Assembly: GCF_011617245.1 (NCBI RefSeq)
Contig: NZ_CP050152.1
Coordinates: 1,674,001 to 1,738,000, forward strand
DNA: 64,000 nt
Origin: Brevibacterium atlanticum
GTDB lineage: Bacteria > Actinomycetota > Actinomycetes > Actinomycetales > Brevibacteriaceae
Direction of reading: 5' to 3'
Shown here: positions 43,974-52,158 of the stretch, piece by piece
Position numbering within the stretch: the stretch's first letter is position 1
How the letters are laid out: every line of letters starts with the position of its first letter
The notes under the pieces: generated by a model
The model's database searches: none
The model's input: only the letters and a program-made list of their open reading frames with translations
What the model was told of the DNA's origin: nothing
Program-made: the position numbers and the translations under genes

Positions 43974-44487
43974 ATGGGTTTCAGCGCCAATATCATCATC
44001 GCCGATACGACACTGACCGACTCCGACCTCGCCGGGATCGACCTGCACCCGACAGAGGAAGATCTGACCGCCGAGGCGGTCCTGCTGACCCCGTCCGAAG
44101 ACCGTGCCTGCGTGGTCAGGACTGATGGTCGCACGATCATCATCGACGGCTCCGATGCGCTCGCCGAGGCGATCGACGAGGAGGGGATCACCCTGCCTGG
44201 ACGGATCGTGTCTGCGGCTGCCGTGTGCCGAGACTGATGAGGACGAGAGCGCTGACGGCGCAGTCGATGGAGACAGCACAGTCGCCGGAACTGTCGAGAT
44301 CGACGGCGACCTGCTCATCCAACGGCTTCCCGTGGTGGCAGGAATGGATGCGCACACCGACCTCTTCGCCCTCACCGGCACCGCGTACACGCGAGCCTCG
44401 GCCGGTCCGACCGCCAGCGCTGGGGCACCGGCAGAAGGCGCCGAGCCTGCTCGGAAGGGGCTCTTCTCACGGCTCTTCGGGCGGTGA
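43974..44487 (+). pseudogene. Hypothetical gene split by a frameshift
   Basis: From ATG 43974 the first frame encodes 87 residues (GFSANIIIADTTLTDSDLAG through LPGRIVSAAAVCRD) to a TGA at 44235. From about 44225 the +1 frame continues protein-like sequence, DEDESADGAVDGDSTVAGTV and EIDGDLLIQRLP, ending KGLFSRLFGR at 44487. Together this gives one protein of ~170 residues of unknown function. It may be a real mutation or a sequencing error; there is no slippery heptamer. Confidence 0.55.
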
Positions 44488-44584
44488 TCACCGAGTCTGC
44501 GATCTCGGTTGGAGTCCGACGGGAATAATCGCAGCAGCCTGATCGCTGTGCGAAGTACGACCATCACCAACAGCAGAGGAAGAT

Positions 44585-45271
44585 ATGTCTGATTCAGCTC
44601 GTGTTGTCATTCTCGGCGGCCATGGGAAGATCGCCCTCCTGGCCGCACCCAAGCTCAACGCCGCCGGCTTCACGGTGGACTCCGTGATCCGCAATCCCGA
44701 CCAGTCGGCCGATGTCGAAGCCGCACAGGCCAACCCGGTCGTCCTCGACATCGAAACCGCCGACACGCAGGCGCTCGCCGACCTGTTCTCCGGAGCCGAA
44801 GCGGTCGTCTTCTCCGCCGGTGCCGGCGGAGGCAGCCCGGAACGGACGAAGGCCGTCGACCTCGACGCCGCCAAGCGCTCCGTCGACGCCGCCGAACAGG
44901 CCGGAGTCAAGCGTTTCGTTCTGGTCTCCTACGCCAGCGCCTCCGTCGACTCCGACCGTGTTGACCCGGAGAGCTCCTTCTACCCCTACGTGCAGGCCAA
45001 GCATGGAGCCGATGAGCATCTGCGCGCCAGCTCGCTCGACTACACGATCCTCGGCCCCGGCGGACTCACCCTCGAACCCTCGACCGGCCAGGTGCTCATC
45101 GCCGATGCTGCCGGTGACCTCGACGGACAGAAGCCGGCCGACGATGTGCGCGTGACGTCACGCGAACTCGTCGCCGATGTCGTCACCCACGTCGTCTCTG
45201 AATCGGCGGCGGTGCGTGAGACCGTGAACTTCTACGACGGTCAGACCCCCATCGCCGAGGCGATCCGCTGA
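44585..45271 (+). CDS. NAD(P)-binding SDR/NmrA-like protein
   Basis: A 228-residue atypical short-chain dehydrogenase. The Rossmann motif VVILGGHGKIALLAAPKL shows a G-G-H-G-K-I variant of GxxGxxG; VSYASAS and YVQAKHGADEHLRASSLDYT include the Tyr-x3-Lys-like region of the extended/atypical group. It probably binds NADP(H) and may be a sensor or reductase. AGAGGAAGAT precedes the ATG. Confidence 0.85.
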   Translation: MSDSARVVILGGHGKIALLAAPKLNAAGFTVDSVIRNPDQSADVEAAQANPVVLDIETADTQALADLFSGAEAVVFSAGAGGGSPERTKAVDLDAAKRSVDAAEQAGVKRFVLVSYASASVDSDRVDPESSFYPYVQAKHGADEHLRASSLDYTILGPGGLTLEPSTGQVLIADAAGDLDGQKPADDVRVTSRELVADVVTHVVSESAAVRETVNFYDGQTPIAEAIR

Positions 45272-45322
45272 CCTCAATCGCCATGCGGGCTCGAATGCCC
45301 GCAGGTTTGAAGGGTCACCAAC

Positions 45323-45362
45323 CCGATGGCTCGTCGCTCAGTAAGGAGCGACGGGCCATCGG
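45323..45362. terminator. 17-bp stem-loop between convergent genes
   Basis: CCGATGGCTCGTCGCTC pairs with GAGCGACGGGCCATCGG (one G-U pair) around AGTAAG. A shorter hairpin TGCGGGC/GCCCGCA precedes it at 45285. Placed between the SDR gene and the convergent reductase pseudogene. Confidence 0.7.
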
Positions 45363-45406
45363 TCTGTGACGCCGGCGACGATCGGCCGGCAGGGATCTCG
45401 GGAGGC

Positions 45407-46045
45407 TCAGCCTCGGCGATTCCACAGTTGGTGGGTCAGTCCGCTCGCGGTGGTCAAGGATTCGATCGCGAAATCCTTCTCCACTCCATCGAGGCCCTCC
45501 CACAGTGAGACACCCCGGCCGAGGGCGACCGGCACGATGACGATGTGGAGGAAATCGATCAGACCGGCGGAGAGAAACTGCCTGACCGTCGACGGTCCGC
45601 CGCCGATGCGGACATTGAGGCCGTCGGCCGCTGCGGTCGCCTCGGCGAGAGCCTCGGCGGGGGAGGCGTCGATGAACTGGAAGCTCGTGCCGTTGTCGAA
45701 CTCCATCGGCTCACGCGGATGGTGGGTGAGGACGAAGCACGGGGTTCGGAACGGCGGTTCCTCACCCCACCAGCCGCGCCACCCGTCATCGGGCCACGGC
45801 CCAGACTGCGGTCCGAACTTCTTTCGCCCCATGATCTCGGCACCGTTGCCCTGACCTCACATGGCGAACAGCGCGCGGTCGGCTGTGATGGGGCCGTCGA
45901 CGGTGTGAACGCCCTTGATCCCTTGGCCGTCGAAGTAGGAGAACAGTGCCTGTGCCTCCCCGATCGGCTGATCGAGCGTGACGAACTCTCCGGCGGCGAA
46001 GCCGTCGAGTGAGACGAAGAGATTGTTGACACATGCTTTGGCCAT
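45407..46045 (-). pseudogene. Dihydrofolate-reductase-like (RibD C-terminal fold) gene with one in-frame TGA
   Basis: The N-terminal part (from ATG 46045, GGAGTGCTC upstream) reads NLFVSLDGFAAGEFVTLDQP and ends ALFAM. Then comes TGA at 45857-45859, and the same frame continues GQGNGAEIMGRKKFG and on to IVIVPVALGRGVSLWEGLDG and the end. Relatives have Trp at the stop position (M-W-G-Q-G-N-G-A-E-I-M-G), so one TGG-to-TGA change explains it. It is divergent from the HxlR regulator and shares its operator region. Read-through or a sequencing error is possible. Confidence 0.85.
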
Positions 46046-46131
46046 GAGCACTCCAGTGTGGTGGTTCGGCTGATGTCGGCTGTCGGATGAACGGCGTCGG
46101 TTCCCGCGAAGTGGACCAAGTGTAAGATAAA

Positions 46132-46152
46132 GTAGTTTCAGAATGCAATCAC
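46132..46152. promoter_or_regulatory. Probable HxlR operator in the divergent promoter region
   Basis: The right half TGCAATCAC is identical to the perfect palindrome at 46841-46861, and six of nine left-arm bases also match (GT..TT.CA). It lies 13 bases before the hxlR ATG and about 87 bases from the divergent reductase start. Confidence 0.6.
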
Positions 46153-46165
46153 TGGGGGTGGATCG

Positions 46166-46657
46166 ATGCCTGCACAGCCGCGCTCGGGATGTGCGATCAA
46201 TGCCGCTGTCGAGGTCCTCGGCGACAATTGGTCGCTCATCGTCCTCCGCGATATCATCTTCGGCAATCGTCGGCACTTCCGCGAGCTGCTCACCGGCAAT
46301 AATGAGGGCATAGCCTCGAATATGCTCGCCAGTCGTCTGAAGAAGCTCATTGACGAAGGGCTGCTGACAAGGGCGGATGCTGCACGCGGGCAGCGAGCCG
46401 AGTACTCCCTCACCGAGGCTGGAATCCAGACTCTGCCGGTCATGGTCGCTCTCGGGACCTGGGGGATGACCCACCGGGAGACCTCGCGGGAGTTGACGAT
46501 CCGCTCCCGCCTCATGGCAGGCGATCCGCAGCTCGTGGACGGTCTCATGGATGAACTCCGGGAGACCCACCTCGGCGTGCCTCGCCCGAACCCAGATGCT
46601 CCGCGTTCCTCGCAGCGATTGCAGGCCGCGTACGAGGCGGAGATCGCCGACAGGTGA
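46166..46657 (+). CDS. HxlR-family transcriptional regulator
   Basis: A 163-residue HxlR protein: SGCAINAAVEVLGDNWSLIV contains the conserved N-terminal cysteine and W-x-L-I/V segment, and SRLKKLIDEGLL the recognition-helix region. A ~60-residue C-terminal extension follows the wing. HxlR regulators commonly sense electrophiles or oxidants through the cysteine and control adjacent detoxifying enzymes; here the divergent reductase-like gene and the downstream glyoxalase-fold gene share a matching operator. Confidence 0.93.
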   Translation: MPAQPRSGCAINAAVEVLGDNWSLIVLRDIIFGNRRHFRELLTGNNEGIASNMLASRLKKLIDEGLLTRADAARGQRAEYSLTEAGIQTLPVMVALGTWGMTHRETSRELTIRSRLMAGDPQLVDGLMDELRETHLGVPRPNPDAPRSSQRLQAAYEAEIADR

Positions 46658-46840
46658 ACCGCGTTGCGGCCGACGTTGAAGACTCCATGCGCCTTTGGCT
46701 GCGATGGCAATGGTTTTCGGCATCGGCGGAGCCTTGCAGATCGTGCTGTCAAAGGAGAGGTAACGTGCGCTGGCCCCGTTTGACGGCTGAGTTGGATAAC
46801 GCTCTTGTCCTCGAGGCTGAAGTGTGCTTCCATGGAATAA

Positions 46841-46861
46841 GTGATTGCAATCTGCAATCAC
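46841..46861 (+). promoter_or_regulatory. Perfect 9-bp inverted repeat upstream of the VOC gene
   Basis: GTGATTGCA-N3-TGCAATCAC, ending 32 bases before the VOC start codon. The same half-site lies upstream of hxlR, so it is the best candidate for the regulator's full operator. Confidence 0.75.
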
Positions 46862-46893
46862 TCGATGTCAAGACTGATCCCGAAGGAGCGATC

Positions 46894-47226
46894 ATGTTCA
46901 CAGGACTCATGGCCAATATCGTTGTCACCGGCGAAGAGGAAGCGACCGAATGGTATTCCCGACTCTTCGAAAGGGAACCGGATGACAAGCCGATGGCGGG
47001 GCTGGCGCAATGGTGCTTCGACGAGAAGTTCGGCATCCAGATCTGGGAAGACCCGCAGCGAGCCGGAGGCTCCAACGTGGTCATCGACGTGGACGATCTC
47101 GACACAATGGCCGAGCATCTGCGAGCGGTCGGAATCGACCACGACGAACCGAGTCCCGGTGGCGGACAGCGCATCCTCCCGGTCAGCGACCCGGATGGAA
47201 ATCAGGTGGTGTTCTTCGGTGAGTGA
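46894..47226 (+). CDS. VOC-family (glyoxalase/dioxygenase fold) protein
   Basis: A 110-residue VOC protein, one two-module fold: LMANIVVTGEEEATEWYSRL at the start and RILPVSDPDGNQVVFFGE at the end, the latter carrying the usual metal-ligand glutamate near the C-terminus. AAGGAGCGATC before ATG 46894 fixes the start. Likely substrates are not predictable; control by the adjacent HxlR regulator suggests detoxification or resistance by binding. Overlaps the next gene by eight bases. Confidence 0.88.
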   Translation: MFTGLMANIVVTGEEEATEWYSRLFEREPDDKPMAGLAQWCFDEKFGIQIWEDPQRAGGSNVVIDVDDLDTMAEHLRAVGIDHDEPSPGGGQRILPVSDPDGNQVVFFGE

Positions 47227-47716
47227 GCCCACCTCGGACTCGCCCGGCCCGTCGTTCCTCTCGGATCCGCCCGGCCCGATCACCGCCACGATCAGCCTCG
47301 GCGCCGACATCGACCACCCGACCTCAGTGGTGTGGGAGGCCTTCGCCGAGGTCGACCAGCGAGTGCGATGGGGTGTTCCTGCGGGAGAGGAGATGATCTG
47401 CGATGAGGACGAATTCCGGCCGGGAGGATCGATTCGTGCCCGCTGTGGAACGCCGGGAGCACTGGAATTCGACTCCGCGGGACAGTACTGCGCAGTCGAA
47501 GATGAACGCTGGCTCGTGACCACCGAGACGCTGAGCCGCGACGGTCAGATCCTGTCGACCGCGATCATCACCTGGACCTTCGCGGCCACCTCGAGCGGCA
47601 CCCGAGTCGACCTCATCGACCAGGTCGTCTCCTTCGTCGGCCAGGGAATGATCGACGGCCACCGCAATGGCCACGAGATCTGCCTGCGCCAGCTCGGCGC
47701 ATACCTCAGTTCGTGA
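47219..47716 (+). CDS. SRPBCC/AHSA1-family protein
   Basis: A 165-residue START-like protein starting at GTG 47219 within the end of the VOC gene. IDHPTSVVWEAFAEVDQRVR and ITWTFAATSSGTRVDLIDQV are typical first-helix and late-strand segments of the AHSA1 fold. It probably binds a hydrophobic ligand. Coupled translation with the VOC gene places it in the same HxlR-controlled unit. Convergent with, and overlapping, the kinase gene by 11 bases. Confidence 0.85.
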   Translation: MSEPTSDSPGPSFLSDPPGPITATISLGADIDHPTSVVWEAFAEVDQRVRWGVPAGEEMICDEDEFRPGGSIRARCGTPGALEFDSAGQYCAVEDERWLVTTETLSRDGQILSTAIITWTFAATSSGTRVDLIDQVVSFVGQGMIDGHRNGHEICLRQLGAYLSS

Positions 47717-48611
47717 GGTCCTCGGCCCAGGGCAGATCGGCGCCCTCGCGCCCGACCGTGATCGCGGCAAGCCGCACGGCCCGTTCGGCCAGGCGGGTGA
47801 GTGCGGATTCTCCGAGGGTGCTCACCTCGGTTGCGTTCGCGTGCAGTTCGTGGATGAGCGAGACCATGAACGTATCCCCGGCCCCGATCGTGTCCCGCAC
47901 ATCGACCCGGACCGCATCGACCTCCGCCCGCGCCGAGGCGGTCGCCACGATTGCCCCATCTCCACCGCGTGTCATCGCCGCCATCCCCGCACCGAGGTCG
48001 AGGATGCGGTCCATCTGAGCGGTTTCGTCGAGTTCGGGGTAGAGCCAATCGGCATCGGCATCGCTGAGCTTGACGACATCGACCCGGGCTGCCAACTCCT
48101 CGAACCGGTGCAGTGCCTCGGTGTGAGTGCCGATGATCGAGGGTCGAATGTTCGGGTCGAAGGTGACGAGAGGAGATCGGGGTGCCGCTCCTGTCGCCGA
48201 GGCGGCCCGCTCGAGCAGCCGATCCACCGCGGCCGCGCCGGGCTGGAGGAACGCGGCGATCGACCCGAAATGCAGCACCGAACGCTCATCGTCTGCGACC
48301 AGCGAGTCGTCGGGATCCCATCGCAGTCGGAAGTCGTAGTCGGCGGAGCCGTCTGCGGCCAGTCGCGCGAGTGCCGTCGATGTGGCGCCGGTCGGGCGGG
48401 TGAGAACGTCGACCCGCGATTCCCGCAGATGCGCGAGGAGGAATCCGCCGTGGAAATCATCGCCGACGTCGGTGAGGAACTCGACCTCATCGCCGAGGCG
48501 GCCCAATCCAAGAGCGACATTCGCCGGGGCCCCGCCCGGGGAGTACCGATCACGGTGTCCGGCGGTGCTGACGATGTCGATGAGTGACTCACCGATGACG
48601 AGAATGCCCAT
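47706..48611 (-). CDS. PfkB-family sugar kinase (fructokinase-like)
   Basis: A 301-residue PfkB kinase. The N-terminal motif GESLIDIVSTAG and sugar-binding YSPGGAPANVALGLGRLG precede the C-terminal ATP motif VRDTIGAGDTFMVSLIHEL with the catalytic aspartate. It phosphorylates a sugar, probably fructose by similarity, though PfkB specificity is hard to tell. ATG at 48611 is the start; the frame extends upstream without support. Confidence 0.9.
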   Translation of the reverse strand: MGILVIGESLIDIVSTAGHRDRYSPGGAPANVALGLGRLGDEVEFLTDVGDDFHGGFLLAHLRESRVDVLTRPTGATSTALARLAADGSADYDFRLRWDPDDSLVADDERSVLHFGSIAAFLQPGAAAVDRLLERAASATGAAPRSPLVTFDPNIRPSIIGTHTEALHRFEELAARVDVVKLSDADADWLYPELDETAQMDRILDLGAGMAAMTRGGDGAIVATASARAEVDAVRVDVRDTIGAGDTFMVSLIHELHANATEVSTLGESALTRLAERAVRLAAITVGREGADLPWAEDLTN

Positions 48612-48701
48612 GCCTGCGATTCTACGATGAGCAACGACCGGCAGTGTGACCTGCAGCAATAGGACAGCAATCGAGGATCCGACATGATAGAGGCAATTTC
48701 G

Positions 48702-48723
48702 TGTCAGTGGCGCCTGGCAGTGT
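48702..48723 (+). promoter_or_regulatory. PafBC-type (RecA-NDp-like) promoter for the DUF2695 gene
   Basis: TGTCAGTG-N8-CAGTGT closely matches the mycobacterial RecA-independent DNA-damage promoter TTGTCRGTG-N8-TANNNT, with one deviation in the -10 (CA for TA). The ATG at 48730 is six bases after the -10, so the message is probably leaderless. Confidence 0.7.
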
Positions 48724-48729
48724 GTGGCC

Positions 48730-49194
48730 ATGGACAAGAACACGATTGACACAGACATCAGAACGATCATCGACACGGCCTCGGACCGCATCCTCGCTCC
48801 ACGACCCGGCGAATGCCTGGTCTGCTACGTGCACCGCCAACTCAGCGAATTCGGCTGCAACGGCACTCGCCGTTTCGCGCTGACCTTCCGGGACCAGACG
48901 GCACCCAGGGCAACGGCCCTGCTCGATCGTCTCAGCAGCCTCGGCGCATGCTGCTGTGATGGGCAGATCATCCTCGACGCTTTCACCCTCGGGCCTCATC
49001 CGTGGATTCTCGACCCCGGCCCGTTCGCCGAAGCCCTCGGCACTCCGATCAGAATCGTCGACGTCGATGAGAACATGAGAATCGAGGACATCGATGAGAC
49101 GCAGATGACGGTGAAATATCTGTGCTGCAAGATCGTGCGCCGCGGTTCGACTCAGCCCTGCGGCAACTGGGTACGACAGTCAGGACGGGACTGA
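48730..49194 (+). CDS. DUF2695 protein
   Basis: A 154-residue protein with a DUF2695-like core: CLVCYVHRQLSEFGCNGTRR and LGACCCDGQIILDAFTLG. It is unusually rich in cysteine (nine), including Cys pairs that could bind metal. The function is unknown. The upstream PafBC-type promoter suggests induction by DNA damage. The start at 48730 is chosen because the promoter places transcription start at or near this ATG; a GTG two codons earlier is the alternative. Confidence 0.75.
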   Translation: MDKNTIDTDIRTIIDTASDRILAPRPGECLVCYVHRQLSEFGCNGTRRFALTFRDQTAPRATALLDRLSSLGACCCDGQIILDAFTLGPHPWILDPGPFAEALGTPIRIVDVDENMRIEDIDETQMTVKYLCCKIVRRGSTQPCGNWVRQSGRD

Positions 49195-49228
49195 GTTCGG
49201 GCGCGCATACGCTCGGCCCTCGGGCACA

Positions 49229-50389
49229 ATGGAGACCATGGCCGACACTCTTCCGCTCTTCCTCGACTGCGATCCGGGGATCGACGACGCAATTGCACTC
49301 GCCTATCTGTGCTGCCAGGCTGACGTCAATGTCGTCGGCATCGCAGCCTCCGGCGGAAATGTTCCGACCGCACAGGTGGCAGCGAATACTCGCGGATGGC
49401 TGGAGTTGGCCGGACGCAACGACATCCCGATCCACGTCGGACACGCACTGCCGCTGATCCGGCACGACAAGGAGACGACACCGGCCGAAGCTCTTGAATA
49501 TGCCGACCTCACACACGGCGACACCGGCGCCGGGTACGCGGTCCTGCCGAAACCGAGCGGACATGCACACCCCGTCTCGGCGGCCCAAGCGTGGGTCGAT
49601 GCGGCCCATGCCCACCCCGGCCAGCTTATCGGGGTCGTCATCGGCCCGACGACGAATCTTGCGCTCGCCCTCGAGATCGAACCTGCGCTGCCGCGACTGC
49701 TCAAACGGCTCTTCATCATGGGAGGCGCCTTCAACTATCGCGGCAACACCCATCCGACGACCGAGTGGAACGTCACCTTCGACCCGGAATCCACGGCCCG
49801 GGTGCTCGCGGCTTTCGGCAAGGCACACGCGCACGGCCAGCTCGCCCATTTGCCGGTCATCGCGCCGATCGAAGCCACCGAGGCCGTCGAGATGACGCCT
49901 GACCGAGTCAGCGACATCCTCGGCGGGGCAACGGACACCGATGCTGCTTGGCAGCGGATGCTCACCCAGCTGGCCGCGGCGCTGCGGTTCTACTTCGAAT
50001 TCCACGCATCCGACGGACTCGGTTATCTCGCTCACATCCACGATCCCTTCGTCCTCGCCTGCGCTCTCACCTGGGCACGGCAGAACACCACGTCCGCAGT
50101 CTGGCCGGCGCCGACGGATCCCGCCACCGGAGGGGAGGCCACGGTCGACGACGACCCGGTGACCGCCTCGGCGCCGGTGAGGGGAACGCACGGCACGCTG
50201 CCCTGGGCACGGACTCTGTTCGCACCCGTCGACGTCGAACTCACGGGTACACTCACACGAGGCGAAACCGTCGCCGACTGGCTCGGTCGGTGGGATCGAC
50301 CCGTCAACGCCGAGATCATCCGAACGGTCGACGCCCGGGCCTTCTTAGACCACCTCAGCTCCACACTGATGAAAGGACCATCCTCGTGA
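49229..50389 (+). CDS. Nucleoside hydrolase (IU-NH type)
   Basis: A 386-residue inosine-uridine nucleoside hydrolase family protein. The calcium-binding signature LFLDCDPGIDDAIALAYL is at the N-terminus, and the second-metal region HIHDPFVLACAL near residue 270; FIMGGAFNYRGNTHPTTEWN contains the substrate-binding Asn and metal-ligand region. It releases a base and ribose. It overlaps the ECF S-component start by four bases, so hydrolysis and uptake are linked. Starts at 49229 or 49238 are possible. Confidence 0.93.
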   Translation: METMADTLPLFLDCDPGIDDAIALAYLCCQADVNVVGIAASGGNVPTAQVAANTRGWLELAGRNDIPIHVGHALPLIRHDKETTPAEALEYADLTHGDTGAGYAVLPKPSGHAHPVSAAQAWVDAAHAHPGQLIGVVIGPTTNLALALEIEPALPRLLKRLFIMGGAFNYRGNTHPTTEWNVTFDPESTARVLAAFGKAHAHGQLAHLPVIAPIEATEAVEMTPDRVSDILGGATDTDAAWQRMLTQLAAALRFYFEFHASDGLGYLAHIHDPFVLACALTWARQNTTSAVWPAPTDPATGGEATVDDDPVTASAPVRGTHGTLPWARTLFAPVDVELTGTLTRGETVADWLGRWDRPVNAEIIRTVDARAFLDHLSSTLMKGPSS

Positions 50390-51270
50390 CTGCACCCTCC
50401 CCACAGCCTGGGCAGGGGCCGACCACCTCCTCGGTCGGTCCCGGACAAAGTCGCAGAACCGCACTTCCCCTGACTCTGACGCTGCTCGGAACCCTCGTCG
50501 TCATCGGCACCTACCTTTCGGTGCTCCTGACGCAACCTGCCAACCTCGGCATCGATCTCGGCCACACCACCCTGTGGGTGATGCTCGGCTACCTGCTCGG
50601 CGGAATCCTCCTGGCCGCCGGCACCCTTCCGCTCATTCCTCGCCGCGTCCTCGCGCTCATCCCCGTCGCCATCGCACTGAACATCATCATCGGGCAGATC
50701 ATCGGCAACTACACTCCGGTCCCGCTCTACCTCGACTCCATCGGCACTGTGATGATCGGCGTCCTCGCCGGTCCCGCTGCCGGTGCGTTCACCGGGATCA
50801 TCTCGAATCTCATCTGGGGAGTCACGCTGAGCCCCAGCGTCATCGCCTTCAGCTCCGGGGCAGCCTTCATCGGCGCCGCCGCCGGGTGGGCCGCCCGTCT
50901 CGGCGTCTTCCGTACACCCTGGACCGCTGTCATCGTCGGCGCGGTCGCCGGAGTCCCCGCCGGAGCCATCGGAGCCCCGGTCGCCGCATATGTGTTCGGC
51001 GGCGGGCTCGGTGCCGGAACCGGGGGAGTCGTGGCGATCCTCCAGGCCGCGGGAGTCGAGATGTTCAACGCAACCTTCGCACAGAGCATGTTCTCCGACA
51101 TCGTCGACAAGGCGCTCATCTTCGCTCTGGCCTACGTCGTCATTCGGTCCCTGCCCAAACGCATCATCGGACGCTACCCGTTCGCTGCATACAGCCGCCC
51201 GAAAGCAGTGCGAACAGGTTCGACGCCGCAGTCGGGTGCGCCGGTCGAGTCGGCTCCTACGGCGGAATGA
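50386..51270 (+). CDS. ECF transporter substrate-binding S component
   Basis: A 294-residue integral membrane protein with about six to seven hydrophobic helices; YLDSIGTVMIGVLAGPAAGA and GIISNLIWG match S components of the riboflavin-type/DUF group. It would bind the transported compound. The start is GTG at 50386 overlapping the nucleoside hydrolase stop. The gene order hydrolase-S-T-A suggests nucleosides, bases or ribose as cargo, an inference from context only. Confidence 0.85.
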   Translation: MTAPSPQPGQGPTTSSVGPGQSRRTALPLTLTLLGTLVVIGTYLSVLLTQPANLGIDLGHTTLWVMLGYLLGGILLAAGTLPLIPRRVLALIPVAIALNIIIGQIIGNYTPVPLYLDSIGTVMIGVLAGPAAGAFTGIISNLIWGVTLSPSVIAFSSGAAFIGAAAGWAARLGVFRTPWTAVIVGAVAGVPAGAIGAPVAAYVFGGGLGAGTGGVVAILQAAGVEMFNATFAQSMFSDIVDKALIFALAYVVIRSLPKRIIGRYPFAAYSRPKAVRTGSTPQSGAPVESAPTAE

Positions 51271-52157
51271 TCACCACCGGCACCGAGCCCGGGACGACCG
51301 GAGACGCCACCGGGCGCTCCGGGGCCGACCGGGTCGAACGTGAGCACGGGGCGGGCGACGACACTGCCGGCCGAGAGGGGCATCGGCTGCACCCGGCGAC
51401 CGAGATCGTCATCCTCTCTGCCGGTCTGCTGCTCGTCTTCGGCATCCCCTCGCCCGTGGTGCCCATCGCCGTCATCGTCGCCACAGTGCTCGCGGTCGCC
51501 TCCTCACCAGCGGTGCGGCTGCGGTCGTGGGCACTCGGCGTCGGCGTGCTGTGTCTGCCGACGCTGCTCGTGCTCATCATCGTGCAGGGACTGTTCTATC
51601 CCGGCGCGAACGCACATGTCCTCTGGGTGGCCGGACCCGCACACTTGAGCGTCGAAGGACTGAGCATCGCCGTCCAGATCTGGCTGCGCGTGACCGCACT
51701 CATCGGACTGTGCGCCCTCTTCGGGCTCGGCACTGACTCCGCCCGACTCTTCGACGGACTGCGCAGACTCCGACTGCCCGACAGCATCGCCTACGTATGC
51801 GCCTCCGCGATCGGACTCATCCCCCTCATCGGTACTCGGACCCGCAACGTCATCGAGGCCCGCAGGGCACGAGGCTGGGCGACGGGACGCTGGCGGGTGA
51901 GGATGCGGCTGATGCCGGGCATCGTCACCGGCCTGTTCACCTCGATGCTCATCGAGGTCGAACAGCGCCATGAGGTGCTCGAACAGAGCGGCTTGGGAAC
52001 GCAGGGCCGAACCGTCGAACTGCATGACCACCACGACAGTCGCAGGCAGGGACTGTTCCGGCTCCTCATCCCCGTCCTCGTGGTCGGACTCATCGCGTGC
52101 TCGGTGGCCGGTGTGCTCCCGCTGCCGGACACCGTGCAGCTGATCGGCATCAGCTGA
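51267..52157 (+). CDS. ECF transporter transmembrane T component
   Basis: A 296-residue EcfT. A polar N-terminus of ~45 residues precedes four to five hydrophobic helices; the coupling-helix motif IEARRARGW (Ala-Arg-Gly family signature) is near residue 200. It links the S component to the ATPases. ATG 51267 overlaps the ecfS stop (ATGA). Confidence 0.9.
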   Translation: MITTGTEPGTTGDATGRSGADRVEREHGAGDDTAGREGHRLHPATEIVILSAGLLLVFGIPSPVVPIAVIVATVLAVASSPAVRLRSWALGVGVLCLPTLLVLIIVQGLFYPGANAHVLWVAGPAHLSVEGLSIAVQIWLRVTALIGLCALFGLGTDSARLFDGLRRLRLPDSIAYVCASAIGLIPLIGTRTRNVIEARRARGWATGRWRVRMRLMPGIVTGLFTSMLIEVEQRHEVLEQSGLGTQGRTVELHDHHDSRRQGLFRLLIPVLVVGLIACSVAGVLPLPDTVQLIGIS

Positions 52158-52158
52158 G

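Noticed and set aside
45857-45859. Selenocysteine at the in-frame TGA of the reductase-like gene
   Set aside because: Relatives carry Trp, not Cys, at this place and no SECIS-like hairpin is evident right after the codon.
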